Source: Pseudomonas sp. AB6 (lineage in GTDB: Bacteria; Pseudomonadota; Gammaproteobacteria; Pseudomonadales; Pseudomonadaceae). From it: a DNA stretch of 64,000 bases. The notes under the pieces are model-generated. The model searched no databases. It was given only the letters and a program-made list of their open reading frames with translations, and had not been told where the DNA came from. Shown piece after piece: positions 36,073 to 44,929 of this stretch. Both the position numbers and the translations under genes were made by a program. Position 1 is the stretch's first letter, and the number at the start of each line of letters is the position of its first letter. The stretch spans positions 3,770,501-3,834,500 of the forward strand of contig NZ_JAVIWJ010000001.1 of assembly GCF_034314105.1 (NCBI RefSeq). The letters run 5' to 3'.

Positions 36073-36977
36073 CTGATCATATAAAGCACGCTCCGGGCGA
36101 ACTTCATGAAGTGCGAGGAAAAAGGCTTTGGGTTGAGCAGGCTGGAGAAGGTGAGCCCTTGATGTTATTGGCAGGGCTCGGTCCTGCGGGGTCGCATGCG
36201 ATTTTTCACCCCCACTTTGATGACTTGCATAATGACTTCCGGGTGATCTATGTCGATCTCTGCGGTCGTGGTCGCTCTGACAAACCGGACGACTTGACGG
36301 ATATTACTTTCGAGCAGGATGTACTTGATATAACTGCCTTGATTGAGCGGATCTGCCCTAATGGAGCCCATCTGTTTGGCTTTTCGTACGGAGGGCTGAT
36401 TAGCCTGAAAGTCGCGCTGGATCGGCCCGACCTGGCGCGCTCACTGATCTTGTGCAACTCATTGCACAGCCCGGACATGTGGCAGAAAAACCACGAAAAC
36501 ATCAATAAGGTTATTGAGCATCAGCTACCTGAGTTATGGGCACAGATAAGTCGGTTACGGGGTCTTGGTGAGCGGTCCACTTCGCCTCAGATGCAGGCCT
36601 TGTTTGCCAAGGCAGCCACCGTTGTCAGGTTCTACAACCCGGAGAACGCCAACAGACTTCTAACTGAACCCGGATCACGTAACACAGAACTCTACCCGGT
36701 ATTCTGTGGCGTCGATGTTGATTTCAATATAGGGGGCCAGTTGTTGGATATTCCGGATTTCAGGCCTTTTCTAAAAGACCTGAAGATCCCTACCAAGGTG
36801 TTGGCCGGACGTTATGACCGGGCGCTTTACCCACTGCTGCAACTCGACTTCAACAGCGGACCGGTCGAGCTTGAGTTTCTCGATCGCAGCGGCTCGTTCT
36901 CCTTTATTGAAGAAACCGAAAAAGTTTTGCGTCTCGTTAAAGCGCATTGCCGTATCAAATCAGGTTGCAACGGGTAA
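36069..36977 (+). CDS. Alpha/beta hydrolase, proline iminopeptidase-like, catalytic His apparently replaced
   Basis: A 302-residue alpha/beta-fold protein. The nucleophile is Ser106 (GFSYGG) and the acid is probably Asp250 (AGRYDRA). Where relatives have SGHxPFxEE, this protein has SGSFSFIEE, so Ser276 stands in place of the catalytic histidine. It may be non-hydrolytic, or may use another residue. It starts inside the ATP-grasp stop (ATGA), so the two are coupled and may work together. Confidence 0.8.
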   Translation: MTDHIKHAPGELHEVRGKRLWVEQAGEGEPLMLLAGLGPAGSHAIFHPHFDDLHNDFRVIYVDLCGRGRSDKPDDLTDITFEQDVLDITALIERICPNGAHLFGFSYGGLISLKVALDRPDLARSLILCNSLHSPDMWQKNHENINKVIEHQLPELWAQISRLRGLGERSTSPQMQALFAKAATVVRFYNPENANRLLTEPGSRNTELYPVFCGVDVDFNIGGQLLDIPDFRPFLKDLKIPTKVLAGRYDRALYPLLQLDFNSGPVELEFLDRSGSFSFIEETEKVLRLVKAHCRIKSGCNG

Positions 36978-37008
36978 GTGTGGTATCACCATTAAAGGAC
37001 TCGGGTCC

Positions 37009-38097
37009 ATGCAACCTCTTGAACAGGACATTGACACTCACTTATATCGCGCGGTTTCAGTGACCCGGCTGAGTCTACATATTTCAATTTTGCTGCTGGC
37101 CCCGTTAGCTGCAGCGACGTTGAAATACCGTGCTGGCCAGTACGTGAATATCGAATTACCCGACGGAACACAGCGGTCGTATTCACCTGCCACTCAACTG
37201 CGCACTGACGGATATCTTGAACTGCATGTTCGAGTATTTCCCAATGGAAAATTCTCGCAACTTGTTAAACAGGGGGTTGAAGCTCTTAGTGTGCTGAAAG
37301 TGCGCGGCCCTTTTGGAAGCTGCGTATGGGAATACTCAATGGATGAAACAGGCCCTGCTATTTTTCTAGCGACCGGTACGGGTATCGCACCGATTAGAGC
37401 CTTGATCCAAGAAGCTTTAGCCTGCGAAAAAGCGAGAGAACTGTGGCTGTATTGGGGAGGTCATGTGAAAGAAGATCTTTATCTTTCCCAAGAGTTCGTG
37501 GAGTTCGAAGGTCGCTTTCCACATTTTCACTTTGTGCCTGTAGTAAGCATCGAGGGGAACACTGCTCAGGCTGCATCCCGACATGTGCACCGAGTCGCTT
37601 CGCTACAACATAAATCACTTGCGCAGGCATGTGTATATGCCTGCGGTTGCCCGGATATGGTCAACGCCGCGGGCGCGCTTCTGTATGAAAAGAACGCTCT
37701 GCGCATGTCGCGCTATTACACGGACCCCTTCATTGCGTCTACCACAGTTCAATCGTGGCCCAATTGCACGTCATCGAAAGACCTAGGTGCGAAGATCACT
37801 GTCCGCGTTGCGCGTCCGGGCACCGCTGTCCCTGAAGAGCTGCGCATATTTCCGGATGGCACGCTGATGACCGCTCTGCGTAGCGCTCATCTGATTGACG
37901 GCGTTTGCGGGGGGCAACAGTCATGTGGCACCTGTCGGCTGACGCTAAACAAGACCTGGTTTGAAGCGCTGCCCAAGCCTGCCAGATCCGAAGCTCGACT
38001 CCTCAGTACGCTGCTCAATTCAGGCCCATTGGATCGACTGGCTTGCCAAATTTTCCTGAACCCCGGACTGGACGGAATGCAGGTTTTTACCCCATGA
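37009..38097 (+). CDS. Ferredoxin-NAD(P)H reductase fused to an adrenodoxin-type [2Fe-2S] ferredoxin
   Basis: A 362-residue fusion. The FAD domain has RSYS at 56-59, the NAD(P) domain has TGTGIAPIR at 122-130, and a C-terminal ferredoxin domain (about 262-362) has Cys300, Cys306, Cys309 and Cys346. The C-x5-C-x2-C spacing and LACQ ending are those of adrenodoxin/putidaredoxin, not of the plant-type ferredoxin usually fused to such reductases. It can pass electrons from NAD(P)H to the Rieske protein or directly to the diiron oxygenase. AAAGGA lies nine bases before the ATG. Confidence 0.85.
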   Translation: MQPLEQDIDTHLYRAVSVTRLSLHISILLLAPLAAATLKYRAGQYVNIELPDGTQRSYSPATQLRTDGYLELHVRVFPNGKFSQLVKQGVEALSVLKVRGPFGSCVWEYSMDETGPAIFLATGTGIAPIRALIQEALACEKARELWLYWGGHVKEDLYLSQEFVEFEGRFPHFHFVPVVSIEGNTAQAASRHVHRVASLQHKSLAQACVYACGCPDMVNAAGALLYEKNALRMSRYYTDPFIASTTVQSWPNCTSSKDLGAKITVRVARPGTAVPEELRIFPDGTLMTALRSAHLIDGVCGGQQSCGTCRLTLNKTWFEALPKPARSEARLLSTLLNSGPLDRLACQIFLNPGLDGMQVFTP

Positions 38098-38138
38098 AAA
38101 TCACCTGTTAACCAACAATCTCCACTTGAGGTAATACC

Positions 38139-38834
38139 ATGTTGAATCACGACAATCAGGATGATTTAGAGGCGGTAGGCAAGCATTACAATGCCCGCAA
38201 TATGATCATGGTCCGCCAAATGACTCGGGACGCCATTCTAGAAATTGCGCAACAGATCAAGCCGGGCATGATTGAGGAAGAGGCGCTTGAGCTTGCCAAG
38301 GATGTCCTGGCCGAACGCGACATGCTTCGTGGATGGCACGGGGTCTTCGTCCGTTTCGGACGCAATACCACTAAGACATTCGGCTCCCCCTCCGAGAGCG
38401 GAGTCGTGCTAGGCAAGGATGATATTTTTTTTATTGATATCGGCCCGACGTGGAAAGAGTGGGAAGGCGATGGTGGTCAGACATTCGTCACTGGCCGGGA
38501 TGAAGAAAAAGCGCGGTGCGCTAAAGACTCACGGACGATATTCCATGAGGTTCGCCAACATTGGTTGACCACCGAGGCGTCAGGCAAAGAGCTCTATCAA
38601 TTGGCGATCAAGGCCAGTGAGCGACGCGGATGGGTTTTGAACATGGACCTCGATGGTCACAGGCTTTCTGATTTTCCTCATGCGGCCATTTACGGCGGCG
38701 CTATGGCAGACATCGAATTCACGCCAAGTAGCCATTTATGGGTATTGGAAATCCACATTCGAAACGCTGAAAATACCTTCGGGGCATTTTTCGAAGACAT
38801 GCTTCTGGGAGACGAGCATTTCGTCGAGTGCTGA
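38139..38834 (+). CDS. M24 family metallopeptidase-like protein (creatinase/aminopeptidase P fold)
   Basis: A 231-residue pita-bread fold protein without the N-terminal domain of aminopeptidase P. All five metal ligands are present: Asp100 and Asp111 (11 apart, as in the family), His174, Glu204 and Glu219; the second His181 is also kept. It may remove an amino acid from a pathway peptide or act on a guanidine or urea intermediate; neither can be told from sequence. GAGG precedes the ATG. It is the last gene of the operon. Confidence 0.82.
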   Translation: MLNHDNQDDLEAVGKHYNARNMIMVRQMTRDAILEIAQQIKPGMIEEEALELAKDVLAERDMLRGWHGVFVRFGRNTTKTFGSPSESGVVLGKDDIFFIDIGPTWKEWEGDGGQTFVTGRDEEKARCAKDSRTIFHEVRQHWLTTEASGKELYQLAIKASERRGWVLNMDLDGHRLSDFPHAAIYGGAMADIEFTPSSHLWVLEIHIRNAENTFGAFFEDMLLGDEHFVEC

Positions 38835-38891
38835 CTGATGTCCAGGCAAATGAGGCGGTTTGCTGATTGCCAAGGACAGGGGCGGATGGAC

Positions 38892-38920
38892 AGCTGAGCG
38901 AACACATCACTCAGCTTTTT
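38892..38920 (+). terminator. Probable terminator of the biosynthetic operon
   Basis: The seven-base-pair stem agctgag / ctcagct with an 11-base loop is followed by five T residues, 58 bases after the M24 stop. The stem is modest, so termination may be partial. The remaining 38921-39187 shows no gene. Confidence 0.6.
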
Positions 38921-39187
38921 GCCGCATCGATCTACGGGTGTTCTGTTCAGGTTTCTAATTTTTGCAACGTTACCAAGTAGGACGCGGCATGTACTTTCCA
39001 GCGACCTACCAATCAAGCCGGCGTAGGAATAATCTGATTCGCTTGCCCCCTCCGTTATTCTGCTATCCCTCTCCTTGACACGCATTCCCATTCACTCTTA
39101 GCTAGGCCCGGCAAATCTAAAAACGGATCAACAAGGTTTATCATGCGGCATAAATTAATCGGCCGCGGGTAATAAGGAGTCTCGAAC

Positions 39188-39913
39188 ATGGACAGTGCGA
39201 CCCTAACTTCCCATCGCATCAAGTTGTTTGCGCCATCGCTGCCGCAAGCCAACAAATTTGGTATCAGCGCCGCTGCCGCTGCGCATCTGATGATAACTAT
39301 CAGGCCCTACGCAAAAATGGATGATGGTGACTTAATCTCCCTCTTTTGGGACGGTTGTTACGTGGCCTCGAAGTGGCTGACCGCCGATGATATCGGTCAG
39401 CCGCTAAGTTGGCGGGTGCCGGAAAGTTTTGTGCAAAGCGGCACTGCCACTATCTGGTATGAAGTCCAGAAAGTTGGCATACGTCCCACGCTTTCGCCAA
39501 GCAAAAGTGTACTAATCAAGCTTGATCAACCTGGTGGGAATCTTGCGAGCAAGTGTATTGAGGAAAATCAAAGCCTCACCCCGCTGAAAATTTCAGACGC
39601 GTTGCTTCGAAAAGGTTTGACCGCTAAGCGACTCAAAAAAGGCGTGGCATTGACGATCGAGGCGTATCCCAATATGGCGGCCAACGACGCCATCACCCTG
39701 CGCTGGGGCGATGTGCGAATGGATCTGCCCGCGATCAATCCACACGATGTCGGAAAGCCCATCACGGTAAAAGTACCCCCTGCGATTATTCTGGAAGCGG
39801 GCGAAGACCCGTCGCTGGAAATCACTTATTGCGTTATCGACCTAGTAGGCAATAACTCCCGCTGGGCACCTACTCGAGTACTCAGCGTTCCGCCCTTTAG
39901 AAGCGATCCCTAG
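39188..39913 (+). CDS. Hypothetical protein with two Ig-like repeats
   Basis: A 241-residue protein with no signal peptide. Two beta-rich repeats align with each other: GDLISLFWDG...DIGQPLSWRVPESF and DAITLRWGDV...DVGKPITVKVPPAI, each ending in ITYCV- or IWYEV-type strands. Similar Ig-like proteins are common in Pseudomonas as single genes, but no function is known. An RBS-like GGAG at 39176 precedes the ATG. It is separate from the biosynthetic operon. Confidence 0.65.
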   Translation: MDSATLTSHRIKLFAPSLPQANKFGISAAAAAHLMITIRPYAKMDDGDLISLFWDGCYVASKWLTADDIGQPLSWRVPESFVQSGTATIWYEVQKVGIRPTLSPSKSVLIKLDQPGGNLASKCIEENQSLTPLKISDALLRKGLTAKRLKKGVALTIEAYPNMAANDAITLRWGDVRMDLPAINPHDVGKPITVKVPPAIILEAGEDPSLEITYCVIDLVGNNSRWAPTRVLSVPPFRSDP

Positions 39914-40015
39914 CACTTTTATTTTTGTTCCAAAAACATGTCCATCTTGGTAACCCTTGAAGAAACGCTGAGCAAGGGTATATTCAGCGCCTATCTATGC
40001 CCAGACAGACTCGCC

Positions 40016-40642
40016 ATGAAACTCGATCCGCAGGACCTCGCACAAATAACCGCCGCCACTGTCGCCCATTACAACGCGGTCGCCGACGAATTTCGTGAAG
40101 GTTCTTGGAGTCATGACGTTAGCCAGAACATTGCCGCGTTGCTCAGGCATATCGAAGGCAGCGCGCCGTTGCGGATTCTGGATTTTGGCTGTGGGCCGGG
40201 ACGCGATCTCAGAACATTCGCCGCCATGGGGCATATTGCGGTAGGGCTAGATGGTTCCGAGCGCTTTGCCAAAATGGCCCGTGAAGAGACCGGCTGTGAA
40301 GTGCTGCAACAGAACTTTCTTGAGCTGGACCTGCCCGCCAGGCGCTTCGATGGCGTCTTCGCCAACGCCGTGCTATTCCATGTGCCACGCCAGGAGCTGC
40401 CCCGCGTCTTGCGCGAACTGCACGACGCATTGGCCCCGCGCGGCGTCCTGTTCAGCTCCAACCCGCGGGGCGAAAACATAGAAGGCTGGAACGGCAGCCG
40501 CTATGGTTCCTACCACGACCTGGAGAACTGGCGTGCACTGCTCAGTGAAGCGGGATTTACCGAGCTGGAACATTATTTCCGACCTGAAGGTTTACCTTTG
40601 GAACAACAGCCTTGGTTGGCGAGTGTGTGGCGTAAGGTTTAA
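40016..40642 (+). CDS. Class I SAM-dependent methyltransferase
   Basis: A 208-residue methyltransferase with motif I ILDFGCGPGRDL and VGLDGSERF as the acidic strand. The sequence is that of a conserved Pseudomonas core gene beginning MKLDPQDLAQITAAT, so the start at 40016 is preferred to the open frame 26 codons upstream. The substrate is unknown. It is convergent with the RND pump. Confidence 0.85.
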   Translation: MKLDPQDLAQITAATVAHYNAVADEFREGSWSHDVSQNIAALLRHIEGSAPLRILDFGCGPGRDLRTFAAMGHIAVGLDGSERFAKMAREETGCEVLQQNFLELDLPARRFDGVFANAVLFHVPRQELPRVLRELHDALAPRGVLFSSNPRGENIEGWNGSRYGSYHDLENWRALLSEAGFTELEHYFRPEGLPLEQQPWLASVWRKV

Positions 40643-40787
40643 AAACGGCGCGTTTGTCAGTCGGACAATCAGGGAGCACAAAGACAGTTGTTGCTCCAAC
40701 GGATTATGTAATGCCGAATTCTGTGATCTGGCTCCAATTCTGTGGGATCAAAGTGTTCCACTCGCAATTGCTGGCTCAGCCCCAATT

Positions 40788-43700
40788 CTAGTTTTCCGCT
40801 TGCGCTTCGTCCCGCTGCTCCTTGCTCGGTTCTTCAATCCTGTACCACGCAACATACAACGCGGGCAGGAACAGTAAGGTCAGCAGGGTCGCGATAATAA
40901 TCCCGCCAATCATGGCGTAGGCCATGGGGCCCCAGAACACTTCCCGGGCGATGGGGATCATCCCTAAGCTGGCCGCCGCTGCGGTCAGTAGGATGGGCCG
41001 ACGGCGGTGTTGCGTCGCTTCGACTACCGCGTCCCACGGCAAATAATCGTCGCGTTCATAGGCGTCAATTTGCGTCACTAGAATCACCGAGTTGCGGATG
41101 ATGATGCCGATTAACGCGAGAATTCCGAGGATCGCGACAAAGCCCATAGGTGTGCCAGTCGGGATCAGCGCCAGTACCACGCCGATCAGCCCCAGTGGCG
41201 CGACGCTGGCGACCAGGAACATCTTCTGTACGCTCTGCAACTGGATCATCAAGAAAGTCGCCATCAGGAACACCATCAGCGGCACTACCTTGGCAATCGG
41301 CCCTTGAGCCTTGCCGCTCTCTTCTACGGTGCCACCGGTAGCGACTTTGAAGCCCACCGGCAATCCGCTGGCGAACTTGTCGATGTCAGGTTTGAGTTGC
41401 TTCACCAAGTCAGTGGGTTGAATTGTATCGCTTACGGCGGCTTTAACAGTGACGGTGGGCTTACGGTCTCGACGCCACACCAACGGTTGCTCCAGCTCAT
41501 AACGCACCGAGGCAAATGCCAACAAGGGGATAGACGTGCCGCTGGACGTAACGATTTGTAGGTTTTGCAAGGTCTCGGGCGTACCGCGCTCAGCATCTTC
41601 GGCGCGGCCCACGACATTAATCAGGTAAATGTCGTCCCGCACCTGAGTAACAGACGAGCCGGTAACGATGCTGTTCATCAACTGCGCCACGTCTTGAGAC
41701 GACAAACCCAGCTGTCGGGCCTTGTCCTGAGCGATGTCGATGCGCAGCACTTTGCCCGGCTCGTTCCAGTCGTAGATCACTTCGCCAATATGCGGGTTGC
41801 GATTGAGCAGGGTCGCCAGTTCAATCGCATGTTGCCGGACTAGGTCGATGTCCTTGCCGCTCACCCGATATTGAATCGGACGCCCTACTGGAGGCCCCAT
41901 TTCCAGCGGCTGTACATAGCTGCCGATACCGACGAAGTCATCACGCAGGCGTTTTTTCAAGCGGTCGGTCAACACGCCACGCTGTTCAAGGCTTTTGCTG
42001 ACGATCACCAATTGCGCGTAATACGGGTTTTCCAGTTGCTGATCCAGCGGCAGATAAAAACGCACCGCGCCCTGGCCAATGTAAGTGCTCCAGCGTGCGA
42101 TGTCCGGGTCGTCCTTGAGCGTGGCTTCAAGGCGGTCCACCACTTTACGAGTTTCGTTAATCGACGCGCTTTGCGGCAGGTTCAAGTCCACCAGAATTTC
42201 CGGGCGGTCCGACGAGGGGAAAAACTGGTTCTGTACAAAACGCATGGAGAACACCGCCAACAAAAACAACAACACAGTGATGAGGATCGTCCACCAACGG
42301 TTGCGCATCGCCAACAGCATGCCGCCATTGAACGCCCTTGCGAGGCGTCCCGGTTTTTCCGACTTCTTTTTAATGTTCTCGCTGAGGATATGCACGCCAA
42401 TCACCGGCGCGAACAACACCGCGACCACCCACGACACCAGCATCGCCACGGCAATAACCGCGAATAAGGTGAACGTATATTCCCCGGCAGAGCTGGCGTT
42501 GAGACCAATTGGCACGAACCCGGCAACAGTCACCAAGGTGCCGGTCAACATCGGAAACGCGGTCGAGGTATAGGCGAAGGTGGCGGCCTGCTCCTTGCTT
42601 TCTCCCAGCTCTAAACGGGTGACCATCATCTCGACGGTGATCATGGCGTCGTCCACCAACAGGCCAAGGGCAATAATCAATGCGCCCAAAGATATCCGCT
42701 GCATGGTGATGCCGCTGTATTCCATGAAGACGAAGACCATCGCCAACACCAACGGAATCGAACAGGCGACCACCAAACCGGCCCGAACACCGAGGCTGAT
42801 AAAGCTGACGATCAATACAATGACCACCGCTTCAAACAGCGCGCTGGTGAATCCGCCAACGGCCTTCTCCACCACTTGCGCCTGATCCGATACGTTGTGT
42901 ACGCCGACGCCCACAGGCAGGTCGGCAGTGGCGTTGTCCATCTGTGAGTGCAGGGCTTTACCGAACTCCTGGATGTTGCCGCCTTTCTGCATGGCGATGG
43001 CCAAGCCAATGGCAGGCTTGCCGTTGAAGCGAAACATCGGTGTTGGTGGGTCTGTGTAACCACGGCTGATGTCGGCAATGTCGCTCAGGCGGTAGAAACG
43101 GTCGTTAAGCCTCAAGTTGACCGCTTCGAGGTCTTTTTCCGACGCAAATTGGCCCGAGGTACGCACCGTAATCCGCTCCGGTCCGGCTTCGATAACCCCG
43201 GCCGGAGTGACCGTGTTTTGCGATTGCAGGCTTTGCACCACCTGACGCTGATCCAGGCCCAACGCCGCCAGCTTGCGGGTGGAGAAATTCAGATATAGCA
43301 CTTCGTCCTGCTGGCCGATCATCTGGACCTTGCCCAGCCCCGGTACGGCCCGGATGTCGGCCCTGACTTGCTCGACGTAATCGCGCAACTGGCGCATGGA
43401 CAGACCGTCAGAGGTGAACGCATAGATTGAGCCGTAAACGTCACCAAACTCGTCGTTGAACGCCGGTCCTTGAATGCCTTGGGGAAAGCTACCGCGAATG
43501 TCGTTGATCTTCTTTCGTACTTGGTACCAGATTTCCGGAATCGCCTTGGCATTGGTGGTGTCACGCAAAAAAACGAAGACCGTCGATTCCCCTGGCCGGG
43601 TGTAACTTTTCACGTAAGCGAGGGAGTCCAGCTCCTCAAGCTTTTTCTCGATACGGTCGGTGACTTGTTCCAGGGTTTCATCGACCGTTGCCCCGGGCCA

Positions 43701-43862
43701 GCGCGTCTGAATGACCATGGTTTTGATGGTGAACGAAGGGTCTTCTTCACGCCCCAGGTTCAGGTACGAAAATACTCCCATCAACAGCCCGACGAACATC
43801 AGGTACCAGACAAACGACTGGTGTTTTATGGCCCAATCGGACAGGTTGAATGTCCCTTTCAT
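40788..43862 (-). CDS. triC: RND efflux pump inner-membrane transporter (TriC-like)
   Basis: A 1024-residue RND permease with two halves of six membrane helices and two large periplasmic loops. TM4 carries GLLVDDAMITVE, the proton-relay aspartate pair. The N-terminus (FNLSDWAIKHQSFVWYL) and the presence of two adaptor genes match TriABC of P. aeruginosa, which exports triclosan with OpmH. The gene starts inside the preceding adaptor stop (four-base overlap). No outer-membrane gene is in the operon. Confidence 0.85.
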   Translation of the reverse strand: MKGTFNLSDWAIKHQSFVWYLMFVGLLMGVFSYLNLGREEDPSFTIKTMVIQTRWPGATVDETLEQVTDRIEKKLEELDSLAYVKSYTRPGESTVFVFLRDTTNAKAIPEIWYQVRKKINDIRGSFPQGIQGPAFNDEFGDVYGSIYAFTSDGLSMRQLRDYVEQVRADIRAVPGLGKVQMIGQQDEVLYLNFSTRKLAALGLDQRQVVQSLQSQNTVTPAGVIEAGPERITVRTSGQFASEKDLEAVNLRLNDRFYRLSDIADISRGYTDPPTPMFRFNGKPAIGLAIAMQKGGNIQEFGKALHSQMDNATADLPVGVGVHNVSDQAQVVEKAVGGFTSALFEAVVIVLIVSFISLGVRAGLVVACSIPLVLAMVFVFMEYSGITMQRISLGALIIALGLLVDDAMITVEMMVTRLELGESKEQAATFAYTSTAFPMLTGTLVTVAGFVPIGLNASSAGEYTFTLFAVIAVAMLVSWVVAVLFAPVIGVHILSENIKKKSEKPGRLARAFNGGMLLAMRNRWWTILITVLLFLLAVFSMRFVQNQFFPSSDRPEILVDLNLPQSASINETRKVVDRLEATLKDDPDIARWSTYIGQGAVRFYLPLDQQLENPYYAQLVIVSKSLEQRGVLTDRLKKRLRDDFVGIGSYVQPLEMGPPVGRPIQYRVSGKDIDLVRQHAIELATLLNRNPHIGEVIYDWNEPGKVLRIDIAQDKARQLGLSSQDVAQLMNSIVTGSSVTQVRDDIYLINVVGRAEDAERGTPETLQNLQIVTSSGTSIPLLAFASVRYELEQPLVWRRDRKPTVTVKAAVSDTIQPTDLVKQLKPDIDKFASGLPVGFKVATGGTVEESGKAQGPIAKVVPLMVFLMATFLMIQLQSVQKMFLVASVAPLGLIGVVLALIPTGTPMGFVAILGILALIGIIIRNSVILVTQIDAYERDDYLPWDAVVEATQHRRRPILLTAAAASLGMIPIAREVFWGPMAYAMIGGIIIATLLTLLFLPALYVAWYRIEEPSKEQRDEAQAEN

Positions 43863-44929
43863 CGTAGGGCGTCCTTATCGATTTTAACTTTCTGGCCGGG
43901 TTTGAGGCTGTTCACACCCGCACTGACCACCCGCTCACCAGCCTTCACTCCAGCCGCCAACACCACGCTGTCATCCTCCCGGCTGATGACCTGGACCTCA
44001 CGTGGAGATACGGTCTGGTTCTGCACGTCGACGATCCAGATTTGCGTCTTACCATCGACGTTCTGTACAGCATTAATAGGCAGCTGCACGCGGGGCTCGA
44101 TGGCCGTGGAGAGGGTAACGCTGATGGCGGTGCCAAGACGAAACGCGGAGGGTGTTTCAGTTAGCGTCAAGCGGGCGCGACGGGTGCGGGTCGAGCGCTC
44201 GGCTTGTGGCTCAATTTCGCGCAACGTGGCGGTGGTGCTGATGTCAGGCGCCAACTGAGCCGCCACCTTGAACTCCACGCCCTTGTGCAGCGTATCCACC
44301 AAGGACGCCGGTAGATCAATTACCGCTTCCTTGATGTCAGGCTGGGCCAGTGTCACCACGTCTTGACCGGCGCTGACCACCTGCCCGGCCTCGACCTTCC
44401 AGTTAGTCACCACCGCCGCATGATCGGCACGCAGGTCGCTGTAATTAAGCTGGTCCTGCGCCTGCGTGACTGCCGCACGAGCTTGCTCCAACGAAGCGCC
44501 GATGGTGCGTAAATCAGTCTGGGCAATATCCAGCTGTGCCTGAGCGCCGACGCCTCGGTCGAACAACTCTCTCTGACGACGCGCATTGGCTTGGGTGTTG
44601 ATCCACTGCGCTTCGATTCGCGCCAGATCACTTTGACGGCCACGCAGGTTATTTTGCTGATCCGTGGGATCAAGGGTCGCTAATAACTGACCATTCTTCA
44701 CTTCACTACCAACATCCACACTGCGTTGGGCTATACGTCCCGACACGCGAAAGCCCAGCGTGCTCTCATAGCGAGCTTGAATATTTCCCGCAAAACGCCC
44801 AAGGCTCTCCACAGATGCCGGCTGGACCTCGATATACAGCACCGGACGCGCCGGTTCGGGCGCAGGTTCGGACTTGCTACAAGCGCTCATCATAAGGCTG
44901 CTCAGCACCATCAGGGTCAGGCGCGTCAT
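43859..44929 (-). CDS. triB: RND efflux periplasmic adaptor lipoprotein, second copy (TriB-like)
   Basis: A 356-residue membrane fusion protein. The lipobox MSAC gives lipidation at Cys17. The lipoyl/barrel-sandwich halves flank a coiled-coil hairpin (about 90-150), followed by a beta-barrel and a membrane-proximal domain. It lies between the first adaptor and the pump with ATGA overlaps on both sides. Two different adaptors for one pump is the special feature of the Tri system. Confidence 0.82.
   Translation of the reverse strand: MTRLTLMVLSSLMMSACSKSEPAPEPARPVLYIEVQPASVESLGRFAGNIQARYESTLGFRVSGRIAQRSVDVGSEVKNGQLLATLDPTDQQNNLRGRQSDLARIEAQWINTQANARRQRELFDRGVGAQAQLDIAQTDLRTIGASLEQARAAVTQAQDQLNYSDLRADHAAVVTNWKVEAGQVVSAGQDVVTLAQPDIKEAVIDLPASLVDTLHKGVEFKVAAQLAPDISTTATLREIEPQAERSTRTRRARLTLTETPSAFRLGTAISVTLSTAIEPRVQLPINAVQNVDGKTQIWIVDVQNQTVSPREVQVISREDDSVVLAAGVKAGERVVSAGVNSLKPGQKVKIDKDALR

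Larger units (their letters stand above)
29822..38834 (+). other. Nine-gene biosynthetic operon, inferred N-nitroso (nitrosourea-like) metabolite
   Basis: All nine genes point the same way with short gaps or overlaps: SznF-like oxygenase-cupin, Rieske protein, PRMT-type methyltransferase, MFS exporter, alpha/beta hydrolase, ATP-grasp ligase, second alpha/beta hydrolase, flavin reductase-ferredoxin fusion, and M24 peptidase. Two junctions are ATGA overlaps and two carry hairpins. No sugar-modifying gene and no regulator lies inside, so the product should differ from streptozotocin. A terminator-like hairpin at 38892-38920 closes it. Confidence 0.75.

Noticed and set aside
29822..38834. Assigning the operon to leudiazen/valdiazen, fluopsin or azomycin pathways
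   Set aside because: Those clusters carry other gene families as I recall them; none combines a fused HDO-cupin, a PRMT-type methyltransferase and this reductase.
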